A stretch of 64,000 nt of DNA from Paracoccus sp. IB05 (GCF_016405985.1 NZ_JAEFCF010000007.1:106630-170629); one strand, 5' to 3'; positions 37,580 to 46,631 are shown, numbered from the stretch's first letter. The notes: generated from the letters alone by a model not told the origin. Numbers and translations: made by a program.

Positions 37580-39025
37580 TCAGGCGCCGGCGTTTTTGTA
37601 GCCGCCCCGGAAGTCGATGGCGCCAACCCCGAAATCATGCTCGAGGCTCAGCTGCATGCCCTGACGCCCGAACGGCTCTTCCATCCGGGTGCGCGGCGCG
37701 GCAGCGCCCTCGAGGTAGCCATAGACGAAGTTCGGCACATCAGCCGGATCAACAAAGAGGTACCAGGCATTGCCGGTGACCTTCGCGGTCGGGATGACCT
37801 GAAGCTGGCCGGCGAACGGGTTTACGTTCCCGGCCTGATCGGCCTGGATCGGAGCGACGATCTGTTGCGCCTCGGTCAGCTTGTCAGGGCCGACCAGAAG
37901 GATCGTCGGGACGATACCGAGATCGTTGCCGCCGATGGTTTTGCGCTTCATGATCGCGGCGCGGCCCAGCGACAGCGAGGTGACATTGATCGCCGCCGCC
38001 GCCGCAGCCTTGGTACCGTCTGTGGCGTTGAACACCTGGCGGGTGGTCTCCAGCAGGGTTGGACCGTCAGCGCCCGCACCGCCCAGCATCATGGCGTAGA
38101 AGGTGTTGTCCTCGAACCGGGCAACCGCGCGACCCTGGTCGGCAATCATATCCGCGATGGCGCTGATATCATCATTGATCAGTGTCTGCCGCGAAATCGC
38201 AAGAGCGATACCGTAGGACGACAGTGCGACCGTCTCTGCCTTCTCGCCGATGGTGCCATACTTGATTTCGCCCGCCTCACCGATTGGCTGCAGGGTCGGG
38301 AAATCACCGGGCCGGATCATGGGATGCGGGCGGAAATCGCGGAAGGTTTTCTGGCGCGCGATCAGGCGATAGGTCGGCTCGGCCTCACGGTAACGCGATT
38401 CAAGCTCTTTGTTCAGGGCGTTCTGAAGCGAGAGCGGGAAATCACTGGTGGTGTGCATGGCCATAAAGACCTGCTCACGATCATAGGCCGTCCGCATCGG
38501 TCCTTTGTGGCCGAGGCTCATCGCCGCCATTTCGACCAGCGACATGGTCATAAACTGCCGGGCGCGATCATCTTTCGGGGCGCGGCGACCGAACTGGGCC
38601 GCAAGGGCCTCAGTCATGCCGATCCGGCGCGTATCGCACTCATCACGGGTGATCCGGGCGGTCGGGCCACCGGGTTTGTGTTTCGTCACGCTCGGTCCTT
38701 TCTTGCGGTAATGGGCGACGACAGTCGCGATGGAAGACTTTTTGGCGAGGAAATCGCGGGCCACATCAGTAGAATCGCCATGCATGAGGACGAGGTCGAG
38801 GATTGCGACCGCGTCGTCATCCTCTTCCATTTCGGGATCATCCTCGTCGCCCTCATCTTCGAGCTTCGGATCATCTTCGTCGCCCTCATCCTCAAGCTTC
38901 GGGTCATCCTCGTCGCCGTCGCTTTCAAGCTTGGGATCATCTTCCTCGAGCTTCGGGTCGTCGCCCTCAGCCTTTGCCTTTGCACCAGTAATCCTGCCCT
39001 TCGGGGCGGGTTTCTTATTCGCCAT
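37580..39025 (-). CDS. capsid precursor from an internal start of the fusion gene
   Basis: In the same frame, ATG 39,025 (MANKKPAPKGRITGAKAKAE) follows AAAGGAG with 9-base spacing. The product, 481 residues, would hold the acidic linker and the full capsid domain but no protease. That would solve the need for far more capsid than protease. The upstream 17 bases equal those before the decoration protein gene. Use of this start is inferred. Confidence 0.55.
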   Translation of the reverse strand: MANKKPAPKGRITGAKAKAEGDDPKLEEDDPKLESDGDEDDPKLEDEGDEDDPKLEDEGDEDDPEMEEDDDAVAILDLVLMHGDSTDVARDFLAKKSSIATVVAHYRKKGPSVTKHKPGGPTARITRDECDTRRIGMTEALAAQFGRRAPKDDRARQFMTMSLVEMAAMSLGHKGPMRTAYDREQVFMAMHTTSDFPLSLQNALNKELESRYREAEPTYRLIARQKTFRDFRPHPMIRPGDFPTLQPIGEAGEIKYGTIGEKAETVALSSYGIALAISRQTLINDDISAIADMIADQGRAVARFEDNTFYAMMLGGAGADGPTLLETTRQVFNATDGTKAAAAAAINVTSLSLGRAAIMKRKTIGGNDLGIVPTILLVGPDKLTEAQQIVAPIQADQAGNVNPFAGQLQVIPTAKVTGNAWYLFVDPADVPNFVYGYLEGAAAPRTRMEEPFGRQGMQLSLEHDFGVGAIDFRGGYKNAGA

Positions 39026-39709
39026 GGCTTTCGCTCCTTTGGCAGGTTTCGGTTTGGATGATTTCGGGGTGGTGCCGGTCATCATGGCAAACACCTCGGC
39101 CGTGGGCCGCTGGCGCTGGATCGCGCCGGCAGCGGTCAGCAGGCGCTCAGGCGCATGCTGATAAATCCGGTAATCGAAGGCAGCGGGTTCCGCCTCGTCG
39201 CTGTCGTCGTCGAGATCAGTGGCAAAACCCGCGTCAAGCGCGCCCTGCGGGTCGTAATAGGTTTCATCCTTCATGATCGCCCGGGCATCCTCGACGCTGA
39301 GGCCTGCCCGCTTGGCATAGATGCCCGCATAGGCGTTCGCGATGACGCCCAGGGATTTCGCGGCCTTCAGGTGATCATCCTCGGTTCCGCGACCATCGAC
39401 ATACCAGCTGGCGGGATCGTGGATCATCAGGAGCGCGCCGGGCGTCATGGTGATAGTCTCGCCGGCCATGGCGATCAGGCTGGCTGCTGATGCGGCAACG
39501 CCCTCGACGACGATATTCACCTGCCCCTCATACCCGCGCAGCGCGGCGTAGATGGCCTGCCCCTCGGTGGCGATCCCGCCGCCGGAGTTGATCCTGACAG
39601 TCAAAGGCCCCGACATTCCTGCCAGGGCCTCGCGCACCATCTTCGCGGTGAAATACTCTTCTTCCCACCAGGACGAACCAACCGTCCCGTAGAGTACAAG
39701 CTCATTCAT
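37580..39709 (-). CDS. ClpP-like prohead protease / major capsid protein fusion
   Basis: 709 residues. 1-190 is a ClpP/S14-type protease: SGGGIATEGQAIYAAL, Ser74 in EGVAASAASLIAMAGE, His97 in LMIHDP and a likely Asp148. About 195-330 is a charged linker with acidic repeats, the probable delta/scaffold part. The remainder is the HK97-fold capsid (SLVEMAAMSLGHKGPMRTAY to EEPFGRQGMQLSLEHDFGVG). The protease should free the capsid by cutting the linker. A ribosome site inside (ATG 39,025) could make capsid without protease. It overlaps the portal gene by 8 bases. Confidence 0.88.
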   Translation of the reverse strand: MNELVLYGTVGSSWWEEEYFTAKMVREALAGMSGPLTVRINSGGGIATEGQAIYAALRGYEGQVNIVVEGVAASAASLIAMAGETITMTPGALLMIHDPASWYVDGRGTEDDHLKAAKSLGVIANAYAGIYAKRAGLSVEDARAIMKDETYYDPQGALDAGFATDLDDDSDEAEPAAFDYRIYQHAPERLLTAAGAIQRQRPTAEVFAMMTGTTPKSSKPKPAKGAKAMANKKPAPKGRITGAKAKAEGDDPKLEEDDPKLESDGDEDDPKLEDEGDEDDPKLEDEGDEDDPEMEEDDDAVAILDLVLMHGDSTDVARDFLAKKSSIATVVAHYRKKGPSVTKHKPGGPTARITRDECDTRRIGMTEALAAQFGRRAPKDDRARQFMTMSLVEMAAMSLGHKGPMRTAYDREQVFMAMHTTSDFPLSLQNALNKELESRYREAEPTYRLIARQKTFRDFRPHPMIRPGDFPTLQPIGEAGEIKYGTIGEKAETVALSSYGIALAISRQTLINDDISAIADMIADQGRAVARFEDNTFYAMMLGGAGADGPTLLETTRQVFNATDGTKAAAAAAINVTSLSLGRAAIMKRKTIGGNDLGIVPTILLVGPDKLTEAQQIVAPIQADQAGNVNPFAGQLQVIPTAKVTGNAWYLFVDPADVPNFVYGYLEGAAAPRTRMEEPFGRQGMQLSLEHDFGVGAIDFRGGYKNAGA
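38815..38966 (-). repeat. acidic tandem repeats DDPKLE in the capsid linker
   Basis: Five copies of DDP(K/E)(L/M)E, three of them in 11-residue (33-bp) units of the form DEGDEDDPKLE. The DNA copies differ at silent positions. Copy number is likely to vary between relatives. Confidence 0.85.
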
Positions 39710-41153
39710 TCTCGCGTTCCCTTTTTTGTTGATCCGCTTCCTCGCTCGCCGCGACCGCAGGCGCTTTCAGCGCAGCAAGGGACCGGCGCGTTTCCTCATC
39801 CTTGACGATCTCTGCATCAATCTGGCCGGGCTCATATCCGAGCCGCCGGATCTCACCATGCCGGCTGGCAAGCCCTGCTTCGATCTTCATGACTGAAACC
39901 TGAGTTTCTGTTTTCGGGTCGGCAATCACAGGCGGCGGCGGGGTCCAGTCGATGCGGGCCTGCCGGAGGGCTGCACCTGACCGCGGATTATCCCGGAGAT
40001 GCGAACGCAACATCTCGCGCCCGATCGGCTGACACAGAACGGGCATAACCAGCCCCCACTGCCAGGCCTCGACGTTCTGCCCCATGTCGATCCTGCCAAG
40101 ACGCCCAGACGAAAAATTGACACTGGTCAGATCGCCGGTCAGCGATTCGTATGTAATCCCGAGGCCAACAGCGATGCGCCGCAGATGGATGCGGGCGAAA
40201 TCATCATATCCCGTGACATCAGGAGGGCTGGCGAAAACAACCTCATCCTCCGAGCCAATCTGCTGGATCAGGCCCGGCGCGAGCTTTGACGGGATCCCAG
40301 TCGCTTTAGCGTCCTTATCGGTCTTCCAGAACGCCGCAAAGCAGGCGGCGATCTTCTGGCGCATGAGCTGCGCCTCATCGTTATCGGCAAGCGCAACCAG
40401 GTCATCCAGAACAGGAGCCAGCCAGCTGACGCCACGGCGCTGCCCCGGCCGATCAGGCCGATACAGATGGATGACACGCGATGCCTCGATCCGGGAGGAA
40501 ACCAACCCTTTCCAATCGGGATGCCAGACAACGCTGCCGGGATGCTCATCATAGAGGTGATAGGCGACGACCCGACCATCATCGCCATACTCGATGCCAT
40601 CATAGACGGAATTCTTCGAGCCAAGCGCCCGGCCTTGCAGCCGATCATCCAAATAATCAGCCTCCAGAACTCGCAGCTGAAAAGATGACTTTGCGGTCAG
40701 CGGATCCGGGAAAACGACCAGAGCCTCACCATCCGTGACCATGGCACGAACCGCCATGCGCTGGATGCCGGCAAGGGTTGAGATACCATCAGCATCGACA
40801 TCGGTACTGTCGAGATAGCGGCACACCGCAGGCCAAGCGTAGTTCAGATCTGTGTCTTCGGATACCAGTTTCGGCTCAATCCCGGTCCCGACGATATTGT
40901 TGACCAGCACCTGAACGGCGCGCTCTGCGATAGCGTTGTTGCGGATCACATCCCGCACAGCCAGCGAGATCTGACGGCGGGCGACAGTGGCAACGGCGTC
41001 CGCATCACCCGACACGGCCCGGACGGACCCACTGCGGCGATTTACCGAACCAGCGCGGTAATGCATCATCGCGTCCAGAGAGGCGCGCGCCTGCGCCCGG
41101 CGCAAGCCTGCCCTCGGGCTGAAGGATGCGATAACCCGATCAAGCAGGTTCAT
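39702..41153 (-). CDS. portal protein (lambda gpB family)
   Basis: 483 residues from MNLLDRVIASFSPRAGLRRA; the frame upstream of this ATG is inside gpW. Conserved gpB blocks: RDVIRNNAIAERAVQVLVNN with IVGTGI, VTDGEALVVF, HLYRPDRPGQRRGVSWLAPV, and IHLRRIAVGLGITYESLTGD with NFSSGR. It forms the dodecameric DNA channel. Terminase and gpW precede it as in lambda. Confidence 0.92.
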   Translation of the reverse strand: MNLLDRVIASFSPRAGLRRAQARASLDAMMHYRAGSVNRRSGSVRAVSGDADAVATVARRQISLAVRDVIRNNAIAERAVQVLVNNIVGTGIEPKLVSEDTDLNYAWPAVCRYLDSTDVDADGISTLAGIQRMAVRAMVTDGEALVVFPDPLTAKSSFQLRVLEADYLDDRLQGRALGSKNSVYDGIEYGDDGRVVAYHLYDEHPGSVVWHPDWKGLVSSRIEASRVIHLYRPDRPGQRRGVSWLAPVLDDLVALADNDEAQLMRQKIAACFAAFWKTDKDAKATGIPSKLAPGLIQQIGSEDEVVFASPPDVTGYDDFARIHLRRIAVGLGITYESLTGDLTSVNFSSGRLGRIDMGQNVEAWQWGLVMPVLCQPIGREMLRSHLRDNPRSGAALRQARIDWTPPPPVIADPKTETQVSVMKIEAGLASRHGEIRRLGYEPGQIDAEIVKDEETRRSLAALKAPAVAASEEADQQKRERENE

Positions 41154-41154
41154 A

Positions 41155-41355
41155 TCAGGGCCGCTCCACAAACTGCGGATAGTGCTGGAGGCCGGTGCCA
41201 GCTGAGCCTGCAACCGAAGCCTCCATCTCTGCGAGCAAAGACCGCATCTCAGCGAGGCTGCGGAAAGTTACCTGCTCCTCCCCCATCTTGACCTGGCTGG
41301 CGCCCTTCGAAATGGCCGAGCGGAGCCGGGCAATATCATCTTGCGTGTAGCTCAA
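41155..41355 (-). CDS. gpW-like head-tail joining protein
   Basis: 66 residues from a TTG overlapping the terminase stop as TTGA, with GGAGA upstream. SYTQDDIARLRSAISKGASQ and VTFRSLAEMRSLLAEMEASV match lambda gpW (68 residues) along its length. A longer frame begins inside terminase and is unlikely. It seals the portal after packaging. Confidence 0.82.
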   Translation of the reverse strand: MSYTQDDIARLRSAISKGASQVKMGEEQVTFRSLAEMRSLLAEMEASVAGSAGTGLQHYPQFVERP

Positions 41356-43532
41356 AGCCAATCTCCATCCGTTTCGCTGATCCAACCATCCCGCGCAGGG
41401 GGCGAGCGATCAGCCTGTCTTTCAGAAATCACCACCTCGGCCGGCGGGCCTTCCTCGACATGACCGGCAGAATCGCGCCCGACCGGCATGGCGAATTCAT
41501 TCTCGATCGACAGCACCGCCCAGGACCGGCCCGGATTGGACCAGTCGACCTTTTCTGCGCCGATGATGATGTGTTGCGCCCGTGCCTGTACCAGATGATC
41601 GAGGCTTTCGTTCCGAACCATGCCGGGACGTTTTTCCCAACCGGAAAGCGTCCGACGCTCTGCCGTCAGCTCGGTCAGTTCCTTGACGCTCATCCATTCC
41701 GGGATAAGGCAGATGTTCTGCCCGTCCTCGGTCAGGCGAAGCGAAACCGCCACCGCATCCTTGAGCCGGTCGGTCGCCATATTCAGGATCTTGATGTCGG
41801 AAGCGACCCGGCGCTTGCCGCTGGCGCGCTCCGGCGCCTTGAGCCAGACCCTGTCCGTATGGTTGAGGCCGCCGCTGCCCCGTGTCAGATGCCAGCGCCG
41901 TGCCTCCCCCGCCTTCCGCCGCGCCCGGTAAAACTTATAGGCATGATCGGTTGTCGATCCGGGGCCGTGAAGGTCAACAGCGAGCGAAACGGCTTTCAGC
42001 CCCCACTCACCTCCCTCGACCGGCCAGACACGTTCGGACAACTCCTCCAGCACGGCCCAATCCTCAGCATAGTCACCGGGCTTAAGGGTGCGACCCGACG
42101 CCCCCGGTGCAGTCTCAGGCGGCTTGATCAGGTCGAACCGATCAATCGGCTGGTGTTTGCCACCCTCACCCCAAGCGGTAACCCCGACCGAAAAGTAAGT
42201 GCCCTGCACATCGATCGAAACGGTAATGTACCGCGCCCAGGACGGGGCAGTTCCTTTCTGAGTGCCCATATCCTGCGCCTTATCCTTCAGCGCATCGAGC
42301 GTGATTTCCATTTCCGAGCTGGCCGAGCGCGGCAGGTAGGGCTGCGCCTGCCCCGTGGTCACAGTACCGCGCAGCTTCTCTTCGTCGCCTGTTGCCTCGA
42401 AATGCCTCAGGCCGACCTGATAGGCCGAAACGAGCTCGGCCCAGGTGGAAAAGGCAGCGCTGGCCCCATCGAGCCAGTAGCTGAGCATATCAGTCCGACG
42501 CAGATCGGAATGATCCACAGAGACCAGCCGGATCTTGCCATCATCAGCCGGGGCACTTTCGTGCAGCCAGCGCCCCTCGCGGTTCAACTCTCCCTTTAAC
42601 TCATGCCCGAAGGTCTCGCGGCAATGAGGGCACCGCATCCGCGCGGCCTCCCCCGCTTCTGCGGGATCAGCGCTGTCGGGATAGACCAGCCGGGCAAAGG
42701 TCATCTCGAAGAACGCCCCGCAATCCGGGCACGGCACGTACCAACGGCCGCGTGTTCCGTCCGGGTAGAGCGACAGAACACCGAAGGCGACAGGCGGGCA
42801 ATCATGCGGCGATTGCGGCTTCCAGTTTTCGTCCCGGATCGGCGCGCCAGGGCTGCTTTCGATAATTACCATGCCCCGGGACATGTAGGTCCGGGTCCGC
42901 GCCCGCATCTGGGTGTATGGATCACCATCCCCGATCGAGCCGTTGCCCCAGGCGGGACGATCAAAGTCGGTCGCCATGAGCGTCCTGACCGTGGTTGAGG
43001 CCAGTTTCTCAGGCGTCGGATAGTCCAGCGTCAAATGGGTGCCGCCGGTGAAGATCTTCTGAAAGATCGTATCCGACCCACGCCCCTGCGCGAGCCGGGC
43101 TTTCAGGTCGGGACTGTTGTAAATGACAGGCGCGATCTTCTCGCGCTCCATCAGCTGTGCCGCGTCGCGCGTCATCTGGAACAGGGCAACCCGGCCGGGG
43201 TCAGACATGATCGCGTGACAGGCCACGGTCTGCAGCATCAGCGTCTTGCCCGACTGCGATGGCCCGGCAAAAACTAGTGCACGAAACTGGCGCGAAGCCG
43301 ACATGTCGGTAGGCTCGACCATGTAGGGCGCGACATCGGCGCGGAACTTCTTCCACTGGCCCGAGACATTGACCCGCATATGCTGCTCAGCCGAGGCAGT
43401 GACCGATACCCGCTTGCCAGGGCGCAGCGACGGCAAAGCGCGCTTCAGGGCAGATCTAGGGTCCGTATAGGGCGGAAGCGGTTCGACGCCGATTCCGCCG
43501 GCCTGACCCGCAAGCCCGCTCAGATCACCCAT
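41352..43532 (-). CDS. terminase large subunit (lambda gpA family)
   Basis: 726 residues. ATPase: Walker A AGPSQSGKT (89-97) and Walker B region TLMATDFDRPAW. A zinc ribbon with CPDC and CPHC lies in the middle. The nuclease part starts at YITVSIDVQGTYFSVGVTAW with the metal-binding Asp. GpA terminases cut at cos sites, so the phage probably has cohesive ends. Overlaps the small subunit gene by 13 bases. Confidence 0.92.
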   Translation of the reverse strand: MGDLSGLAGQAGGIGVEPLPPYTDPRSALKRALPSLRPGKRVSVTASAEQHMRVNVSGQWKKFRADVAPYMVEPTDMSASRQFRALVFAGPSQSGKTLMLQTVACHAIMSDPGRVALFQMTRDAAQLMEREKIAPVIYNSPDLKARLAQGRGSDTIFQKIFTGGTHLTLDYPTPEKLASTTVRTLMATDFDRPAWGNGSIGDGDPYTQMRARTRTYMSRGMVIIESSPGAPIRDENWKPQSPHDCPPVAFGVLSLYPDGTRGRWYVPCPDCGAFFEMTFARLVYPDSADPAEAGEAARMRCPHCRETFGHELKGELNREGRWLHESAPADDGKIRLVSVDHSDLRRTDMLSYWLDGASAAFSTWAELVSAYQVGLRHFEATGDEEKLRGTVTTGQAQPYLPRSASSEMEITLDALKDKAQDMGTQKGTAPSWARYITVSIDVQGTYFSVGVTAWGEGGKHQPIDRFDLIKPPETAPGASGRTLKPGDYAEDWAVLEELSERVWPVEGGEWGLKAVSLAVDLHGPGSTTDHAYKFYRARRKAGEARRWHLTRGSGGLNHTDRVWLKAPERASGKRRVASDIKILNMATDRLKDAVAVSLRLTEDGQNICLIPEWMSVKELTELTAERRTLSGWEKRPGMVRNESLDHLVQARAQHIIIGAEKVDWSNPGRSWAVLSIENEFAMPVGRDSAGHVEEGPPAEVVISERQADRSPPARDGWISETDGDWL

Positions 43533-44197
43533 CGATCCTGAACTTCAACATCGGGCACGTCCCTTTCCGCAAGTTCCTCCTCTTCAACCCGCTCAGCCAT
43601 CTTGTTCAGCACATCGTCGCAAACGCGAACCACGGCGGCGACGTGCTCAGGCTTGAGGTTGATTTCCCTCTCCAGCAGATCGGGCATGGCCTTCAGGCCT
43701 TCCCTCACGATCTGAAAGATCGATTCCTGCAGTTCCAGAACATCAGCCAGTGGCACGAGCTGGCGCCGCATGTGCGCCGCCTTTGACCATGCGATATCGG
43801 CCATGGCTGTTTCGCGGCGCTGCGCCGGCGACATGGCGGCCTGCGGATTGTCGATATCCAAACCAAGAAACGAGGCCTGCATTGCTGCAACCTGCTGCTT
43901 GTTATGGTTGCTGCGCAGATCCGCCTCGGCCTCGCGACCCTTGCGCCAGGCATAGCAATGCGAAAGCCGCAGGACGTAAGCCTTGCCGTTTCCACCCTGC
44001 TGCGCGACCGGCAAGCCATCCTGCCGAATCCATTTCGCGACCGTGTTGACTGTGGTGCCGAGCGCCTGAGCAATCTCTTCCTGATTGCAATCCGCGTCCT
44101 GAACACCGTGCGGGAGCGGGAAGCGGTCGAGGATCTCCTGAAACTCCGGCGCGACCTCGACCGCGATCAGTTCGGGGCTATCTGACTGACTTTCCAT
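43520..44197 (-). CDS. terminase small subunit (Nu1-like)
   Basis: 225 residues. A helix-turn-helix at about 37-62 (CNQEEIAQALGTTVNTVAKW IRQDG region) followed by a helical domain (SPAQRRETAMADIAWSKAAH) resembles DUF1441/Nu1-type proteins that bind the packaging site. Immediately upstream of the large subunit gene. Confidence 0.82.
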   Translation of the reverse strand: MESQSDSPELIAVEVAPEFQEILDRFPLPHGVQDADCNQEEIAQALGTTVNTVAKWIRQDGLPVAQQGGNGKAYVLRLSHCYAWRKGREAEADLRSNHNKQQVAAMQASFLGLDIDNPQAAMSPAQRRETAMADIAWSKAAHMRRQLVPLADVLELQESIFQIVREGLKAMPDLLEREINLKPEHVAAVVRVCDDVLNKMAERVEEEELAERDVPDVEVQDRWVI

Positions 44198-44297
44198 GAT
44201 AACCCCAACAACAACCCCTTGTCACAGATGGAAAAAATTCCAAAACGCACACAAACCGGGGTGCGAATTACCCGCGTGCAAGGTTTGGCCCGGAAGG

Positions 44298-44309
44298 ACC
44301 CGCGCGGGT
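44298..44309. other. candidate cos/packaging site, 12-bp palindrome
   Basis: ACCCGCGCGGGT is a perfect 12-bp palindrome in the 111-base gap just upstream of the small terminase gene, where lambda-type phages have cos. Nearby sequence also has the partial repeat GGGTGCGAATTACCCG. It could instead be a terminator of the gene at 44,309-45,043. Confidence 0.3.
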
Positions 44310-45043
44310 CACCGGGCGGTCGAGAGGGCCTTGGCCAGCGCATCGGCGAAGTTGACCCCGATCCGCTGCGCGAAGATCGCCTCGACGCCATCCTTGAAGC
44401 CGAGCCGTTTGTCATATTGCGGCACCTTGTCCGAGAACTTCAGCACCCGAACCGGAATGTCGCCCTTCGCCTTCCGGCGATACACACCCGGCGCGAGGCC
44501 ATGCTTCGGCACGAAGTATGTTGCCCGGGTCTTTGCCCGCTTCCGCGACTTGTCGGTCGTATTGGTGGAAGCCTCGCGCTGCGCACCAAGACCGGACAGA
44601 AGCTGGTTGCGCTCGCCACTCGACCAGTTCCCATATCGATCCAGCCGCGCCGCCTCAAAGGGCGAGCCGGTCGCCGGGATCACCGACTGGATCACACCAG
44701 ACCATGCCGCCTTGAGCGATAGCAGCTTTTCCAGCCTAGTCTGTTCACGAGGTCCGCCAGCCTCCTGCACCTTCAGATAGTGCCGGCGCCCCTGCATCGG
44801 CTTCTCGGCAACTGTTGCCTCAAGCGTGGTCTTTGTTGCCGCCGGGCGAAGTTCGAAGGCATTTTTCGTGAATGGCGTGGGGCGGTCAAAGACCACATCC
44901 ATCCGGTCCTTGATGTGCGCGATGACCTCGCGGGCCGTTTTGTTCACCGCGACCACAGCCGCGAATGGAACCTGTTTCAGCCCGACATCGGACAGATTTT
45001 GGATCAGGTCATCGACAGACCTGCGCTCAAGTCTCAGATCCAT
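44309..45043 (-). CDS. phage structural-type protein upstream of terminase (minor tail Z-like)
   Basis: 244 residues from MDLRLERRSVDDLIQNLSDV; an ATG at 45,091 lies inside the terminator hairpin and is rejected. A helical start (VPFAAVVAVNKTAREVIAHI, KDRMDVVFDRPTPFTKNAFE) is typical of lambda Z/HK97 gp10-like minor tail or head-closure proteins. Its place before the terminase is unusual for such a gene. It is the first gene after the early-operon terminator. Confidence 0.6.
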   Translation of the reverse strand: MDLRLERRSVDDLIQNLSDVGLKQVPFAAVVAVNKTAREVIAHIKDRMDVVFDRPTPFTKNAFELRPAATKTTLEATVAEKPMQGRRHYLKVQEAGGPREQTRLEKLLSLKAAWSGVIQSVIPATGSPFEAARLDRYGNWSSGERNQLLSGLGAQREASTNTTDKSRKRAKTRATYFVPKHGLAPGVYRRKAKGDIPVRVLKFSDKVPQYDKRLGFKDGVEAIFAQRIGVNFADALAKALSTAR

Positions 45044-45070
45044 TACAAAGCGCACCCCCAAACGCAAAAG

Positions 45071-45098
45071 GCGCCCAAGTGGTTTGACCACTGGGCGC
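45071..45098 (-). terminator. intrinsic terminator ending the leftward early operon
   Basis: GCGCCCAAGTGG (45,071-45,082) pairs with CCACTGGGCGC (45,088-45,098) with one bulge; on the minus strand the stem is followed by CTTTTGCG. It separates the early genes from the late genes, a natural place for antiterminator control. Confidence 0.65.
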
Positions 45099-45155
45099 TA
45101 TTCGAGATGATGTCAAAATACATGCCAGCGATGAGGATAAGCGTCAATCCCCTTT

Positions 45156-45968
45156 TTACCGATACCCCTGCATTCGATCCAGCGCGCCCGCGAGCGCATC
45201 ACGCAACGCAGCCCTGAGGCGCGCATCATTGGCCCACCCATGTGCCCGCAAGATCGAAGTCAAATCCCTGCCCGCCAGGCAAACCGCATCGACCAACGCC
45301 CGATCGGTGATTGGCCTGCGCCCCGTGCCGCGCTTGACCGCAAGCGCAACACCATCACCGATCCTGCGGCGGATAGCCTCAATCTCATACCCTTCAGCCA
45401 GATACGCCTCGATGAAACCTCCGCCGCTTCCGCCTGAGCCGCCAGCCGCCCTACCCTCGATTGATGCACATTTGATACCGGCAGCGTCATGACGCTCGAC
45501 CAGCCCCTGATACTGCTGACCCATGGATATCTGCCCAAGTGAGAACGGGGCATCAAACGGAACATCCTTCCCGTCACGTTCGCATTTTACCCGGTGCCGC
45601 TCCCAGGCGTGACGGCACATGATGGAAAGCTGATCCATCCGCCGCCAGTGCGCGCCCCGCTGCGAGCGAGTGCCGCCGGGCAGCACCATGTAATTCGGAA
45701 CGCGGTGCATAGGCCCGCGACCGGGCGCGGTCGGGATCTCTGCCAGATCTTCGGGCGGCGTGAAATAGTCCAGCATGTCACGGATGCGGCGATCCTCATC
45801 ATGCAGCCTGTATTCGCCAGCCAGCTTTGCGAGGGCGTTAGCAAGGATCCCGTCTGCATCCAGGGCAGATACACGCATGACAAGACCGGCAAGATCAGCC
45901 AGCGCCTCATCCTCGGCCCCGCCAATCAGTTCTGCGCCAAGCGCACTGATCTCTTCCATGAAGCTCAC
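45156..45968 (-). CDS. hypothetical protein, last gene of the early operon
   Basis: 270 residues starting MSFMEEISALGAELIGGAED (MEEISALG also possible). The N-terminal 70 residues are helical; RTHWRR-like basic patches and two CxxC-less Cys are scattered. The C-terminal 90 (GYEIEAIRRRIGDGVALAVK, RGTGRRPITDRALVDAVCLA) look like a DNA- or RNA-binding helical domain. Its position just before the early terminator and the late genes is that of late regulators such as antiterminator Q. I do not recognise the family. Confidence 0.6.
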   Translation of the reverse strand: MSFMEEISALGAELIGGAEDEALADLAGLVMRVSALDADGILANALAKLAGEYRLHDEDRRIRDMLDYFTPPEDLAEIPTAPGRGPMHRVPNYMVLPGGTRSQRGAHWRRMDQLSIMCRHAWERHRVKCERDGKDVPFDAPFSLGQISMGQQYQGLVERHDAAGIKCASIEGRAAGGSGGSGGGFIEAYLAEGYEIEAIRRRIGDGVALAVKRGTGRRPITDRALVDAVCLAGRDLTSILRAHGWANDARLRAALRDALAGALDRMQGYR

Positions 45969-46549
45969 GCCGCATCTCCTTCCGCATCCTGCGCATCCAT
46001 GATGGCCGCGACCCGCGCCTCAACCAGGTGATACCATTCGAGCCACTGGCGATCCGCAGGCGCTACGGTGCCGAACCGGCTTTCTGTCTCGATCCTGCCG
46101 CGACGGCGTTTCGACGCATCGGCCTCCTCTTTCAGGGTTCTGATCACGAACCCGTTCGGCGGCTGGCCGAACTTCTTGATGGAGAGGTAAAGCTCTACGG
46201 CCCACCCCTCGGACAGCGCCTGCCGTCCGACGCGACTGCGCAGGTATGTGGTGACAAACCGGCTGTCAGAGGGCGGCGGCTCCTGAAGCTGACGCGCCCA
46301 GTTGCAGATCACCACCTCAGACGGCCAGCGATCCCTGTGCTTGCCCTGCCCGTGCTGCTCGACCACATCGCCCAGCGCACCAAGGTTCTCGGCAGACATA
46401 TAGGCCAGCCGCGCGGCCAGCCCCTCCATTGTGGCCTCATGCTGCGCGACGGTTGCTCCGCCTGCCCGCTTCAAACCCCGGGCGGTCAGCGGCTCTATCA
46501 GAAGTAACCTGACCCGTTCCTTGCCTGCCTTCAGTGCATCGCTTTCCAT
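45965..46549 (-). CDS. hypothetical early phage protein
   Basis: 194 residues from MESDALKAGKERVRLLLIEP, with a GGGGGCAG ribosome site. Helical and Arg/Glu-rich (GLKRAGGATVAQHEATMEGL, TLKEEADASKRRRGRIETES). It overlaps the next gene by 4 bases. The region upstream holds pentamer repeats and palindromes, so this gene may begin a separate transcript. No family assigned. Confidence 0.6.
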   Translation of the reverse strand: MESDALKAGKERVRLLLIEPLTARGLKRAGGATVAQHEATMEGLAARLAYMSAENLGALGDVVEQHGQGKHRDRWPSEVVICNWARQLQEPPPSDSRFVTTYLRSRVGRQALSEGWAVELYLSIKKFGQPPNGFVIRTLKEEADASKRRRGRIETESRFGTVAPADRQWLEWYHLVEARVAAIMDAQDAEGDAA

Positions 46550-46631
46550 TTCTGCCCCCTTTCTTTTCTCAGCAATTCCCCGGTTATCCACAGGCCAAAA
46601 CGTGGCCAATCCGGGAAGGAATGTTTTGTTA

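Noticed and set aside
37637-39061. 474-codon rightward frame opposite the capsid fusion
   Set aside because: Shadow frame; the leftward frame is an unmistakable protease-capsid protein.
44200-44722. Rightward frames opposite the gene upstream of terminase
   Set aside because: They mirror the leftward coding frame and have no start signals.
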